Source of the DNA: Rachycentron canadum
Lineage: Eukaryota; Chordata; Actinopteri; Carangiformes; Rachycentridae
Assembly (NCBI GenBank): GCA_038496675.1
Contig: CM076659.1
Location: 6,311,072 to 6,375,071, forward strand
Length of the DNA stretch: 64,000 nucleotides
Direction: 5' to 3'
The translations under genes were made by a program, and so were the position numbers. Numbering within the stretch: the first letter of the stretch is position 1; each line of letters begins with the position of its first letter. Below are positions 39,001 through 48,130 of the stretch, one piece after another. Under the pieces are notes generated by a model, which was given only the letters and a program-made list of their open reading frames with translations, was not told the DNA's origin and did not search any database.

Positions 39001-42000
39001 GTCCTCCAGAAACATGTCGCCAACACCACCCAGTGAGGTGAGCACACGAAAGTGTCAAGTTTACTGTCCTTTGTAGTACAATGTAAAGGTTCTGTATTAT
39101 GCAATCTCCTGGGTATTTGTCTAATAATCTGTGTATGTTTGTGTGTGTCAGGGCTCTTATGACAGGAGAGAACGTATCCTCCAAAGGTCCACCAGTCAGG
39201 GCTCCATAGGATCGCCAGTTTATAATCGACATGGTTACACCCCCACCTTGTCACGGTCACCACAGCATTTCCACAGGCCAGGTGAGTACTGAAAAAGACC
39301 ATTATCTGTGTCCTTGTGTGCACATGTATATTGCTTTATTGTCTGTGATAAAATCAGTGATGTTTTTATCAGGTAGATGTTAAATCACTGTGTGTGTGTT
39401 CACTGACCCTCCACCTTCAGGTTCTCACCTCTCCTTCTGATCTGTTTACCACTTTCAAGGGGAACGTCACCAAAATTGACTTTGGGTGGTTATACTATTG
39501 ATTTGACTCCTTTGGTTTGACATAATAAACAGTCATTCCTTTTGCAGAATAACAACCGTAAAGTCAATTTTGTACCTTTGAGAACACAGTTTCTCCTGGG
39601 TTTGCTGTTCTTTCCATGAAAACATTTGATTTTAAAGTGTAATACTCTCTCCTTTTTTTCTTACTGTTCATCTTGAATACACCTTACCTCTCACTTTGGG
39701 TGTTTTTAATTTTCTCTTTTCGACATTTGATTTCTGTATATCTTCCTTTTCATTTGATCCTCACCTTCTCACGTTCTATCTCCTCCCCATATTGTCCACC
39801 TTTGCTGCCTGGTCGTGGGTTTTTTCCCTCTATCCCTCAACCTCCCTTGCTGCAGAGGCTCTGACAGGCATGCAGAAGCTCTGCTCCTCCCTGTGCAGTA
39901 ACAGTGTGGGCTCCAGAAATAGTGACTCCCGCCCTACCTCCCCTTTCAGACACCACTTCCTCCCCCATAGCCAAGGTAAGGGCCCCTCTCAGGTCTTTGC
40001 TACCACCTCCCCCAAAGGCAATGCATCGTCTCCATCGTCACCTGGGATGCCACCTCCCCTCAATTCCCCATTTATTATTTTGGGTCCATTGTCATTTCTC
40101 ATTAGACTACTGCCATCCTGAATGGTCAAACCCATGTCGTCATTAAACTCATACAGCCAAGGCACTTATTCTTCACTAACATGCACTTCCTCACCTTTGA
40201 CTAACACAGCCCCTGCCAACGTTACTGACAGCTCCTGTGTTAGTGTTTGCAGATTTGCATGCACTTGAGAGATACTAATAATCCATATACAATAGCCAAA
40301 CTGACAGTTTCCTGAATGTTGAATGATCTAAATGATCTTTTTTGCATTTTCAGAATGAGTCTCTAGACTCCAGTAAACTGTAAAGCTCAGATAAAATGAA
40401 AGTTTTTGCAGTTGCATGCTTGGATGAAGTCACTTCTTAACAGTTTAAAAGACTTCATTGCCAATAACACATATCCCAAGCATTTAATCTTTCTATTTTA
40501 AACTACATGCTGGCTCTACCTGCTTTTGTACCTTCATCTTGTACATAACACATTAACTCCATTTACCAGAACCAAACAGAATGCCTCCCATTCGCTCAAA
40601 ATGACTTTGACTGGTCCCGTTGGTCCCTGTGTTTTGCACCGTTCAGACTGTGGTTCCCCTCTAGTATCCCTGCTTATGTTCTGTTCTTGGTTGTTCTCAC
40701 TGGAGGCACTGACCCGCCAAGTGGCCGGAGCTCCCCGCTTCCGCTCAGGCCTGACAGCCGGCCGGTCACCCCGCCTCTCTCTCAGACCCCTAAACATTTC
40801 CACCTCCCAGGTAGGAGCTGGAGCGCACCCTGTCACTGCTCGTCCCTTCTTCCTATCTTTCTTTCTATCTATTTATCTTTCTATCTATCTATCTATTTAT
40901 CTCTCTCTCTCACTATCTACCTATCTATCTATTGCATTGTGCTTCATTTGGGATCAGGTTTTGCTTTTTCCTCTCTTCTTTCACAACTTTACAGATCTAT
41001 CACAGGAAATGGGGTGATACTTAAAGTAATATATCTGTTGTTGAGATGCTAAGAATGGATTTGTATTTTGAATTATACAGGCGCTGTATACTCCGTAAAA
41101 TGTCTTTTCTGTCTGTATTTGAATATTTTCAGATCAGGGGAGCAACATCTACAGAAAACCACCCATCTACAAGCAACACGGTACTTTTCATGTCACAGTA
41201 TTGTATATTTTACTACAAAAATAACAGGGAGTAAGTATTAAAGTAGTTTAGAGTAATATTCTAGGTGATGTGATTCCCAAACAGGGGTACTTGTATCAAT
41301 GCATTTGAATAAAATGATGATGTGATTTAAAAAAGAATGCATATTAGTCAGCTTTAACGAAACACTACACTTTGTTGTTATGGCAGAGTGCGTGAAATGT
41401 TAGCAAGCAAACACAGAAGTCTAGAGGCAAAACTGTCGATTAGTTACAAGTAATGGGTAAACTGTTGAATGAGATAGCTAACAGGCTAACAGTAACATAA
41501 AAGGTTGAAATAGTTAGCCAAAAGTAATGGATAGAAAGTTGAAGTAGTTAGCTAATTGTAATGGATAAAAGGTTGAAATTGTAAGACAAAGTAATAGATA
41601 AAACATAAAAAACAGTTTAAAGTAATTGATAAACAGTTAAATTGGATCGCCAATGGATATTAGTTATGAAATAGTTTGATAAAAGCAATGAATGAAAGGC
41701 TGAATTGGATAGCTAAAGTAATGGATTAAATGTTGAAATTGAAAAAAAAAAGCTTGTTGGCCAAAACTAATGTGTAAACTGTTGAATTAAATGGCTAAAA
41801 GTTGAAATGGTTAGCTTAAAGTAATAGATAAATAGTTGAAACAATTAGCCTTCCTTTAAGTGGAAGATATTGTCTACAGTTGTTCACCAAATGAACCTAA
41901 ATACTGACTTTATGAAAGTACTGTATCAGTGGTCGAGTACAGCTGGAAACGACAGGTGTGAATCAGTGAAGGAGTACGTGCGTTTGTGAGGATGCTTTTA

Positions 42001-45000
42001 CATTAATGTTATTGAGCTGGTATCTTTTTTTAAATTTTTTTTTTATTGAAAATGCTTTTGTTAAACAACTGAAACTGTGTATTCATCTAACCATGTAGTC
42101 ACCCCCAGTGTCAATGTATGAGCACTGTTTGAAGTCTGTCTCCAATCCTCTTCTGTCTGACCTGGAGCTATTTTTACACTGCACTTTGTCCATCTTAACA
42201 AGTCACTCTGCCAATGTTATAGTGAGCCCTTGAAAAAAAATGATGTAACTTTTGCTGAGATGTGAGAATTACAGGATGACACCTGATTTTACAAGAGTCA
42301 CAAGGCAGCCTGATAAAAATTACAAGGAAGGCATAACATGTTCCCTGAATAGCCATGTGCGTCTTTACTTTCGTGATAAAGCCATCACAATGTTTATCTG
42401 TGGCATGCTAAATAATGTAAGTAGGTAGCACACGTAGAGAAGTGACCCATTAATTCCAATTGTAATGTCTATCTGAAGTTTGCTAGCATCTGCTAACAGT
42501 AGCCACAGGAGACCATACCAAACCAGAAAAGCTGTACAGGCAAAGAAATTCTTATGAATTCAACTTTTAATTTGTAAGGAAGAATGCGTCATTTCAAAAG
42601 TAGCTAAAAATATATCAGTGGCATAAGGAAACTTCACAATGCATGTCAGCTGGTTTTGAGACTTAATTAAATCACATTTTTGAGGTTTAATCTCGCTTAT
42701 GAAGGACATTACTAAAATTATCCTTGCAACATCATCAAACCACACTGACGCTTACCTATTGGCAGTTCTTCACCACTTGTTTGAGAAGATTAGGTTGAAG
42801 GTCCTTTATTACCTTTAGTGACTTGTTAGGAAAGACATTTTTTTGCATTGTAGATGGCTTTTTAAATTTTAAATCAAGATGAACCAAGATTTAATGATCG
42901 TTGAGCCTGACGATCTGATGGTTCTCTGATGTTTACCTTTGGTTGAGACTGTGACCCAGACACTGATAGATCAGTTCCCATGATGACCAACCTAGATACA
43001 GCTGCCATAGCACGTCAAAGCAAGTCTGCTGATGACATCATCAGATCCGCCACCTTCCCCGCTGCCCATGCTCCCTCTCCGGATGACAGCTCACGGAGTG
43101 AGGGCGATCATTGGCCCTACTCTTTCGCTGTATTAGGTACAGTAGGCTACTGATGGGCATGCTTGCATTGCTACCGACAAGTGATACAATAGACACCTTA
43201 TGGCAGCCTAAGTCTTCTTGTTCCTTCGTTCTAGCTATCCCAAAAGCTTAACTGCATCCCAGCTTCACACTGAGCTCACGCTGTTATTTAGGCGTTACTT
43301 GCTTTTAAGTTTTGCTTGCAGAAAGCAGAAGTGCTGTTTGGTTTCTGTTGCAGTCTTATTATTTTCTGCTTGAGGTAGCATCAGTTTCACCATTTTATGT
43401 TCACTTGCTGCACATAATGGGTGCACTAGCTATACACGATAGTGCCACAAATGACTTGGACAGAGATAACTGAGACTGACTTCAAACTGACTTTTGTTTG
43501 TCTGTCTTACATTGCTCTGTTTTGTGTATTTGACATCCAGTGAAATCTTGACATGATTGATGAAGTGTAAACATCCGTCATGTCAGTCAAGCCAAATATT
43601 CCAATAAGTCCCTCTGTTTGTCTGTCTCGTCAACTCTGTCTCACATTTGTGTTCTACTGTCCACCTATTTCTCATTTACTGTGTGTATTCCTCACTGCTC
43701 TACAGCTAAGTGAAGTAGCTATTTCTTTCTTGTCAATCTCTAAATTTGAACTGTGATGAAGCATTTCCTCTTCGTTGTACTATAAATGTACATGTTAAGC
43801 ATGGTTTTGGCTAAAGAGATATTTGTGCGTCTTTGTGGGTGTACTTGTTTGTGTTTTATGTAACTTTCTGGGCTTGTGTACAGCACCCATAGGTTCAGAA
43901 GGGAGGAGACGATCCAGAGAAGAAGAGGAAGAAGAGGCCTTGAAAAGAAAGCAGCTCCAGGAAGAACATCTCAGCAAGGTTGGGGGGGGATAACAGCCAC
44001 TAATAATACCACAAATGCACACTGTGATTATTATTGTAGTTGCAATATATTCTACATTAATCATTAATCCCTATTTAGCTCCATGCACGAGATGTATTTT
44101 GAATATCATATGGCTGAGATGAAAGGCTTTCTTAATAGTCATAGATGCTTATCTGTGTATACACATTAAAAGTTTGAATGTGTGTGTGTGTGTGTGTGTG
44201 TGTAGATTCAGTCTGGTTTGGGAAAGCTCATTCTGAAAGAGGAGATGGAAAAAGAACAGATCAGGGAGCGTCACGCACGTAGCCTCTCTGCTCAGCGCTA
44301 CGACCCTAAACAGAGCAACTGTGACGCAGGTACGGAGCAGCTTCATCAGCTAATATGTTTTTGAGTCAGCAATCTTCTGTAACACAAGACCTGTGCTCTG
44401 TAACACCAGCAGGTAATTCTGCACCTGTTATGGATTTAAATCTAAAATCAAATATAATTCCAACATTGTTTATGTTTCAGATCCAACTTCTCCAACAAAA
44501 ACTAACTCTTTGCCCGGCTATGGAAGAAACGGGCTACATCGGGTGAGACCTCACTCATACTCACAGTAATTGTATACTCATTTTCAACAAGATTGCTGTT
44601 GTTTATGTAACAGACACATGGAATCATAGAAAAAACTTTATTTACCAAGTAACAGAAATTGCTTGTTAAATACAGTATATCATGGCACCATTGTCAGAAA
44701 CATGAATTCTGTCCATGCTTTATACATGGTATTTACATTTAACCTCATTCTGGTCCTAACGCAGCAACAACATACCCATAGGTCAATGCTGATGTATTGT
44801 TGTCTGTGTTTCGGCAGCCCCAGTCGACAGATTTCACCCAGTACAACAGCTATGGTGACATGTGTGGAGGAGGCAGAGGTGAGAGCTGCTGCTAAAATAT
44901 GGCCACCAAGCAAATCTCTTGCCAATTTCACCAGAGCTATTCAGCATCAGTACTCAGAAACGGCTTGCAACATGTACATAAATGGACATGCATTCTGAAA

Positions 45001-47163
45001 TATCAGGGACAGCAGTGTTGTAGATAGTAGCCTGGCAGGGGGATCTGACAGCAAAACCATTAACTGTGAGTCTCATTTTCTGTCCCATTTTGTCCTGCAG
45101 AGTTTCAGGTATGTGTCTCATCTGCTTTTTCATATGGCATGCTTCCTCACCTTGCATCATATATTTGCTTGCTCTTGGGTTGCAAGAGACACTTTGCCCT
45201 GAATGCACACCGCCCACTCCTGCTACATGCTTGTGTCACTGTTGGGTTAATGTCAACTACAGGGCATGCTGTGCAGTGACTTCAAATGCCCAAACATGCA
45301 CTGCCCAGTAGCTGAACCAGTATACTCTAATGTAATGCTATGTAATATCATGGCCTCATGTCTTGTTGTGTGTGTTGTTTACCAGTGTTATGACTCAAGC
45401 TAAATGTCACATTTAAATATATGATTTCAAACCCTGTATCTATATATATTTATATTAAAAACTACAGACAAATTTAGAAACATGTACAACTGCCCTTCTT
45501 TAAAAATAATTTAGATACTGGACAGTATCCAAGCTACTCCACTGAGTTAAAACTTTGCCCACTGTTATTAGTGGACATGTTAATGCCATTAACCCTGCAG
45601 TCCCCTTCCACTATATTACATTTGTGTATGTTCTATTCTTTAGCACATTAAGGATGGCCGTGCAGCACTTGCAAGGATGGACAGGGGAGTATCTATGCCT
45701 AATATGTTGGAACCAAAAGCAAGTATCTTCTTCTTTTTGTACTGACTGACAACAACACTGAAATATGTTAAAGAAATTTATATATTGTTCACTCATTTAA
45801 GTACGTCTTAACTTGCAAATGAGGATACACTTCGCAGCTAATTCAAAGAAGGTCTGACTAGCCCAAAAACGATGAGGGTGAAATCAAGACAATAAGCATG
45901 TTGTATTTGCCCTCGTGTGGGGACATTGGTGGAAGAAATAGGCAGCTAAAAGAGATTTTTACTGGAAGTGAAAGACTCACGTTAGCTGGGTTCCTGATTT
46001 AGCATGCTGCTTCAGGAGCTGCCGAGTCACTCTAGCGCTTAGCATGCTGGCTTCTCCATGTTCATCTGCACATAGCTTTGATTTACAGTGGCTGGATACT
46101 GTATGCAGCATACAGTGGAGAATCCAATGCCCAGATTGTCATCCAAACAACTCATATCACTATATACTGTGTAGTATATAAGAGGGCGTACACGTTATCG
46201 TGTGGATATGAGTTGGTTAGAGGCCTCAAAGAACTTCTAGTTGCTTATTATTGAGCATTTCCAATAAAATACCAACTATCATTTGTCAGTTTGTTCTTGT
46301 ACAGAAGGGATTAGTTATTTAGAAAAGTTGTAGCACCTCAGTTTTCCAGGACAAACATTCCCATGTGAATGTACTTGGCCTACATTATTGATGTTAGTTC
46401 TTTTTTTAGATTGCATTAAATTACTCTAAAAATACAGACTGTTGCATAACTCTGTTCCTGTTTTTGCCCTTACCTAATAATCTATTGTACGTTTCTACAC
46501 CAAAAATGTGTGCACACCGTATCACCACACATTTCCCCCAACAACGTAGAAAACAGCTCTCACTCCCAGTCAGCCTCCTGTCACCTTCCTGTTCTCCCAC
46601 CCAGTGTTCCCTTTGCCACATTCAGAATGACCAAAATATCCAAAATTTATAGTTTGTTTAATGAAAATGGTTTGTAAGGTTTGTTGAGCTTGACTCCGGC
46701 TTGTAGGTTTGACCTGTTCACTGATGAGTGTCTCCTTCTGAAGGTGTACCCCTATGAAATGCTCATGATAACCAGTAGAGGGAGAGCTAAACTGCCCAGG
46801 GAGGTGGACAGAACCAGACTGGAGGTATCAGATTTTTCCACCTGACTGTCCACAATTCATACTGGATTTCTCTACTTTGTGTAAATAGCATGTTACACAA
46901 ATACAATTGTAGCAAGGAATGTGCAGTATCCATTGCTTCTTGTCATTTTTGCATTGACCCTTTTTATGGCTTTGGTGCTAACCACAAACACCCCCTTCCC
47001 CTCCCACCCTCCCCTCCTTTGTTTTCTCCACCTTTGTTCTCAATTCTAGCGCCACTTAGCACCTGAAACGTTCTTTGACATCTTTGGAATGGAGATCCAG
47101 GAGTTTGACAGGCTTCCCCTGTGGAAACGCAACGACATGAAAAAGAAGGCCAAGCTCTTCTAG
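14987..47163 (+). CDS. ablim1: Actin-binding LIM protein 1 (abLIM1), complete
   Basis: Exons: 14987-15221, 27674-27811, 30755-30938, 31661-31770, 33548-33674, 33797-33890, 35770-35857, 36861-36925, 38006-38083, 38283-38441, 38703-38747, 39002-39037, 39152-39281, [39856-39975, 40706-40810 cassettes], 41133-41180, 43002-43136, 43884-43978, 44206-44329, 44481-44542, 44818-44878, 45101-45108, 45644-45718, 46744-46824 and 47050-47163 (stop TAG). Every junction keeps phase. The product is 838 residues with both cassettes or 763 without (human about 778). Domains in order: four LIM zinc-binding domains (about 97-325), a Ser/Pro-rich linker, a charged coiled region (RRRSREEEEEEALKRKQ) and a C-terminal villin headpiece ending KRNDMKKKAKLF. 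By family knowledge it is a cytoplasmic scaffold that binds F-actin through the headpiece and links it to partners through the LIM domains. Alternative first exons imply several promoters. Fish often have two ablim1 co-orthologues; which one this is cannot be told here. Confidence 0.95.
19058..19499. other. Assembly gap (388 N) inside an AT microsatellite
   Basis: Positions 19079-19466 are N. The left flank ends in (AT)n and the right flank begins with (AT)n/TATATTATAT. The gap is therefore most likely a collapsed or unsequenced (AT)n tract, and its real length is unknown. Any protein predicted across it is meaningless. Confidence 0.95.
19631..19686. repeat. (GGA)n purine tract
   Basis: A G/A-only strand asymmetry made of GGA triplets, partly interrupted, followed at 19773-19812 by a (TC)n tract on the same strand. 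The pair brackets a short GC-richer segment upstream of candidate exon d. Confidence 0.85.
19921..19942 (+). CDS. ablim1: Candidate ablim1 alternative first coding exon d (MVMVKEK)
   Basis: ATG GTC ATG GTC AAA GAA AAA G is followed by a usable donor GTACTC at 19943. It exits in phase 1, as the LIM1 exon requires, and would give MVMVKEK-V-AHAQD. It sits downstream of a GGA/TC-rich segment that could be an internal promoter. The peptide is short and homology cannot confirm it. Confidence 0.4.
19979..20008. repeat. (TA)n microsatellite
   Basis: A run of TA with TGTATG interruptions. Confidence 0.8.
20567..20670. repeat. (TC)n/(CTCTCCCTCG)n pyrimidine tract
   Basis: About 100 nt of nearly pure pyrimidine on the plus strand, with CTCCCTCG variants. 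It produces an Arg/Glu-rich artefact ORF on the minus strand. Confidence 0.9.
23079..23149. repeat. (CA)n compound microsatellite
   Basis: CA units with GAACAT and GGCA interruptions. Confidence 0.9.
23239..23306. repeat. (TG)n microsatellite
   Basis: About 34 TG units with a TTTGTTTG interruption, 90 nt after a (CA)n array. The two arrays are inverted relative to each other and could pair. Confidence 0.9.
23484..23540. repeat. (CA)n microsatellite
   Basis: CA units with ATGCACAAA and TACA interruptions. Confidence 0.85.
24046..24083. repeat. (TG)n microsatellite
   Basis: About 17 TG units. Confidence 0.9.
24300..24322. repeat. (TA)n microsatellite
   Basis: A short perfect TA run. Confidence 0.85.
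26840..27060 (-). mobile_element. Degraded teleost-type interspersed repeat, copy 1
   Basis: It holds recurring words of a repeat I recall as common in fish genomes: TGACATTTGCAG, ATGAACTGTAATCACTTTGG, GTGATCTCCTGACTTTTCAT, then a GTTAGCATG/GCTAACA tail. The same word series occurs at 29490-29960 and, inverted, at 52905-53235. No ORF is present. The class (non-autonomous DNA element or SINE-like) is not determined. Confidence 0.55.
27674..36925 (+). CDS. ablim1: ablim1 exons for the four LIM domains
   Basis: Seven exons (27674-27811, 30755-30938, 31661-31770, 33548-33674, 33797-33890, 35770-35857, 36861-36925) encode four LIM double zinc fingers. LIM1 starts CYKCGEPCKGE, LIM2 CNGCGDFVEGE, LIM3 CAGCGRDIKNG and LIM4 CEACHQFITGK; the last closes at GSTVWHPGCK. 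The paired Cys/His ligands are intact in each. A frame open from an ATG at 27550 reads through the first acceptor (27673) into LIM1, so an unspliced alternative start cannot be excluded. Confidence 0.95.
29490..29960 (-). mobile_element. Degraded teleost-type interspersed repeat, copy 2
   Basis: This is the longest copy: ATTGGATGGATTG, TTTTGTACAGACATTCACTG, AACTTTGGTGATCC, CACCATGAGGTTGACATTTG and a tail of ACATGCTGATGTTAGCATTT. It lies in the ablim1 intron before the exon at 30755, with no coding capacity. Confidence 0.65.
32952..32976. repeat. (TC)n microsatellite
   Basis: About 12 TC units within a longer pyrimidine-rich stretch (32880-32990). Confidence 0.85.
37298..37342 (+). CDS. ablim1: Possible 45-nt ablim1 cassette exon
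   Basis: AG at 37296-37297 and GT at 37343 bracket exactly 45 nt. They are open in the required phase 0 (LLPPSLLFLQKTERQ) and lie between two exons that join in phase 0. It is preceded by a long C/T tract. I know no matching human peptide, so this may be chance. Confidence 0.25.
38006..41180 (+). CDS. ablim1: ablim1 linker exons
   Basis: Exons 38006-38083 (PTRSSSESICSRPGSSIPGS...), 38283-38441 (AKVDNEILDYRDLAAIPKVK...), 38703-38747, 39002-39037, 39152-39281 (GSIGSPVYNRHGYTPTLSRS...), cassettes 39856-39975 and 40706-40810, and 41133-41180 (DQGSNIYRKPPIYKQH). Most exon lengths are multiples of three or keep phase 1-1, so many can be skipped without a frameshift. The region is Ser/Thr/Pro-rich, probably disordered and phosphorylated. 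Confidence 0.9.
39856..39975 (+). CDS. ablim1: ablim1 cassette exon 1 (120 nt)
   Basis: Phase 1-1, acceptor TGCAG and donor GTAAGG. The peptide (EALTGMQKLCSS ... SPFRHHFLPHSQ) resembles the ABLIM2 segment containing VFRHHYIPYF and has no counterpart in the common human ABLIM1 form. Confidence 0.75.
40706..40810 (+). CDS. ablim1: ablim1 cassette exon 2 (105 nt)
   Basis: Phase 1-1, acceptor CTGGAG (weak pyrimidine tract) and donor GTAGGA. The peptide ends SQTPKHFHLP, parallel to ABLIM2 QAPRHFHVPD. It is GC-rich compared with the flanking introns. Confidence 0.7.
40851..40932. repeat. (CTAT)n tetranucleotide repeat
   Basis: CTAT/TTAT units with a CTCTCTCT interruption, starting 40 nt after cassette exon 2. 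Confidence 0.9.
41400..41860. repeat. Diverged minisatellite, unit about 35-40 bp
   Basis: About eleven imperfect tandem units of the form GTTAGCTAAAAGTAATGGAT-AAA-GGTTGAAAT. GTTGAA words recur at about 41464, 41504, 41539, 41573, 41737, 41780, 41801 and 41834. Units have drifted and carry small indels. It lies in the ablim1 intron between 41180 and 43002 and has no coding capacity. Confidence 0.75.
41861..43001. other. ablim1 intron, remainder
   Basis: Nothing recognisable beyond short A/T runs. Confidence 0.6.
43002..47163 (+). CDS. ablim1: ablim1 C-terminal exons with villin headpiece
   Basis: Exons 43002-43136 (AAIARQSKSADDIIRS...), 43884-43978 (Arg/Glu-rich), 44206-44329 (IQSGLGKLILKEEMEKEQIR...), 44481-44542, 44818-44878, the microexon 45101-45108, 45644-45718 (RMDRGVSMPNMLEPK), 46744-46824 (VYPYEMLMITSRGRAKLPRE) and 47050-47163. 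The last two form the headpiece, with the conserved DRTRLERHL, FGM, EFDRLPLWKRNDMKKKA and a terminal KLF before the TAG stop at 47161. Confidence 0.95.
44179..44203. repeat. (TG)n abutting an ablim1 splice acceptor
   Basis: About 12 TG units end directly in TGTAG, the acceptor of the exon at 44206. The repeat replaces a normal pyrimidine tract. TG-rich acceptors are known binding sites for TDP-43 and CELF proteins. Confidence 0.9.
45101..45108 (+). CDS. ablim1: ablim1 8-nt microexon
   Basis: AGTTTCAG lies between TGTCCTGCAG and GTATGT. It takes the frame from phase 1 (exon ending 44878) to phase 0 (exon starting 45644), giving E-F-Q where human ABLIM1 has D-Y-Q in the same context. Without it the frame breaks. 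No other phase-correct join was found between 44878 and 45644. Confidence 0.8.
45719..46743 (+). other. Intron with GC-AG splice sites
   Basis: The exon 45644-45718 ends CCAAAA and the intron starts GCAAGT, a standard GC-type donor. The intron ends CTTCTGAAG before GTGTACCCC. Nothing coding is seen in the 1 kb intron. Confidence 0.8.
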
Positions 47164-48130
47164 CACTCAGAGCAGCATGCATATACTGTACATTCACTCA
47201 GATAGCACACAACAACTGTAATCTAGATGTAGGTTTTGGTTTATTTCCTTTTCTTCAGTTTTTTTTTTTTTTTTTTGTTGATTTATCCTGACATAATCAA
47301 GGAAGCCATGAAATGGACTCTTTTTGCTCTGATGCTTCCCGAGACTGTGAGCTGAAAGACTTGTCCAGTTAGACTTGCACAGGAAACAAGGAATGGGAAT
47401 CTCTTCCATGTTCAAAAATGACAAAGAATGAGAATGAATGATAAATAGGGTCATGTTATTTCGTTTGACCGCGCTTGTTTTACTTCTTGCTTTGCTTTGA
47501 GTGGAACTGCTTTCCTTTCTTTTTTGCTTGTTTATTCCTACTATTTGTTGCTGTTGATTCCTGTGGAACTTGTAAGTACAGTAGAAACTCATGGCGCCAT
47601 TACAAAATGTCCATGCTTGTAGCTTGAACATGTGTCAGCTTTCCTTCGCTTGGGCTGAAACAGTTTTAGTCCAAAGTTTGCAAGAATCGGCTCAGTGAGT
47701 CTTTGAATTAAAAAAACAAAACAAAAAACAAGGCACTGGGAAAGCAGTCAGCTGACCCACCAACTGTTTTTTCTGGATCGACATGGAAATGAATCATCCA
47801 AGCACCTACACATCGTCAGTCTCCTTCCCCTGGCTACTGTACACGCCAAACATTCATCTGCCCCTGACAAAAAGAAAACGTCTCTCTTCTCAGGCTCTCA
47901 TAAACATGGCCACACACTCTCCCTTTACATGTATTGGAAGTACAAATCTTAATATATTTTATTGCCGTATCCAACATACAGTAACCAACAGATAGATAAA
48001 ACACATAATGTAAGAAGCAACTGTATTTGAAAGTACTGTTTTATAAATGAAAACCCACACTGCCATTTGTTGTATTGAAATCTAAGCCAATAAAGCTTTA
48101 AATCACCACAAACCATATGATCCTCGGCTA
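47164..48130 (+). terminator. ablim1: ablim1 3' UTR and poly(A) signal
   Basis: AT-rich sequence after the stop codon, with a T-run at 47261-47276 and AATAAA at 48089-48094 (CCAATAAAGCTT). Additional AATAAA words near 48190 and 48735 could be alternative ends. Confidence 0.6.
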
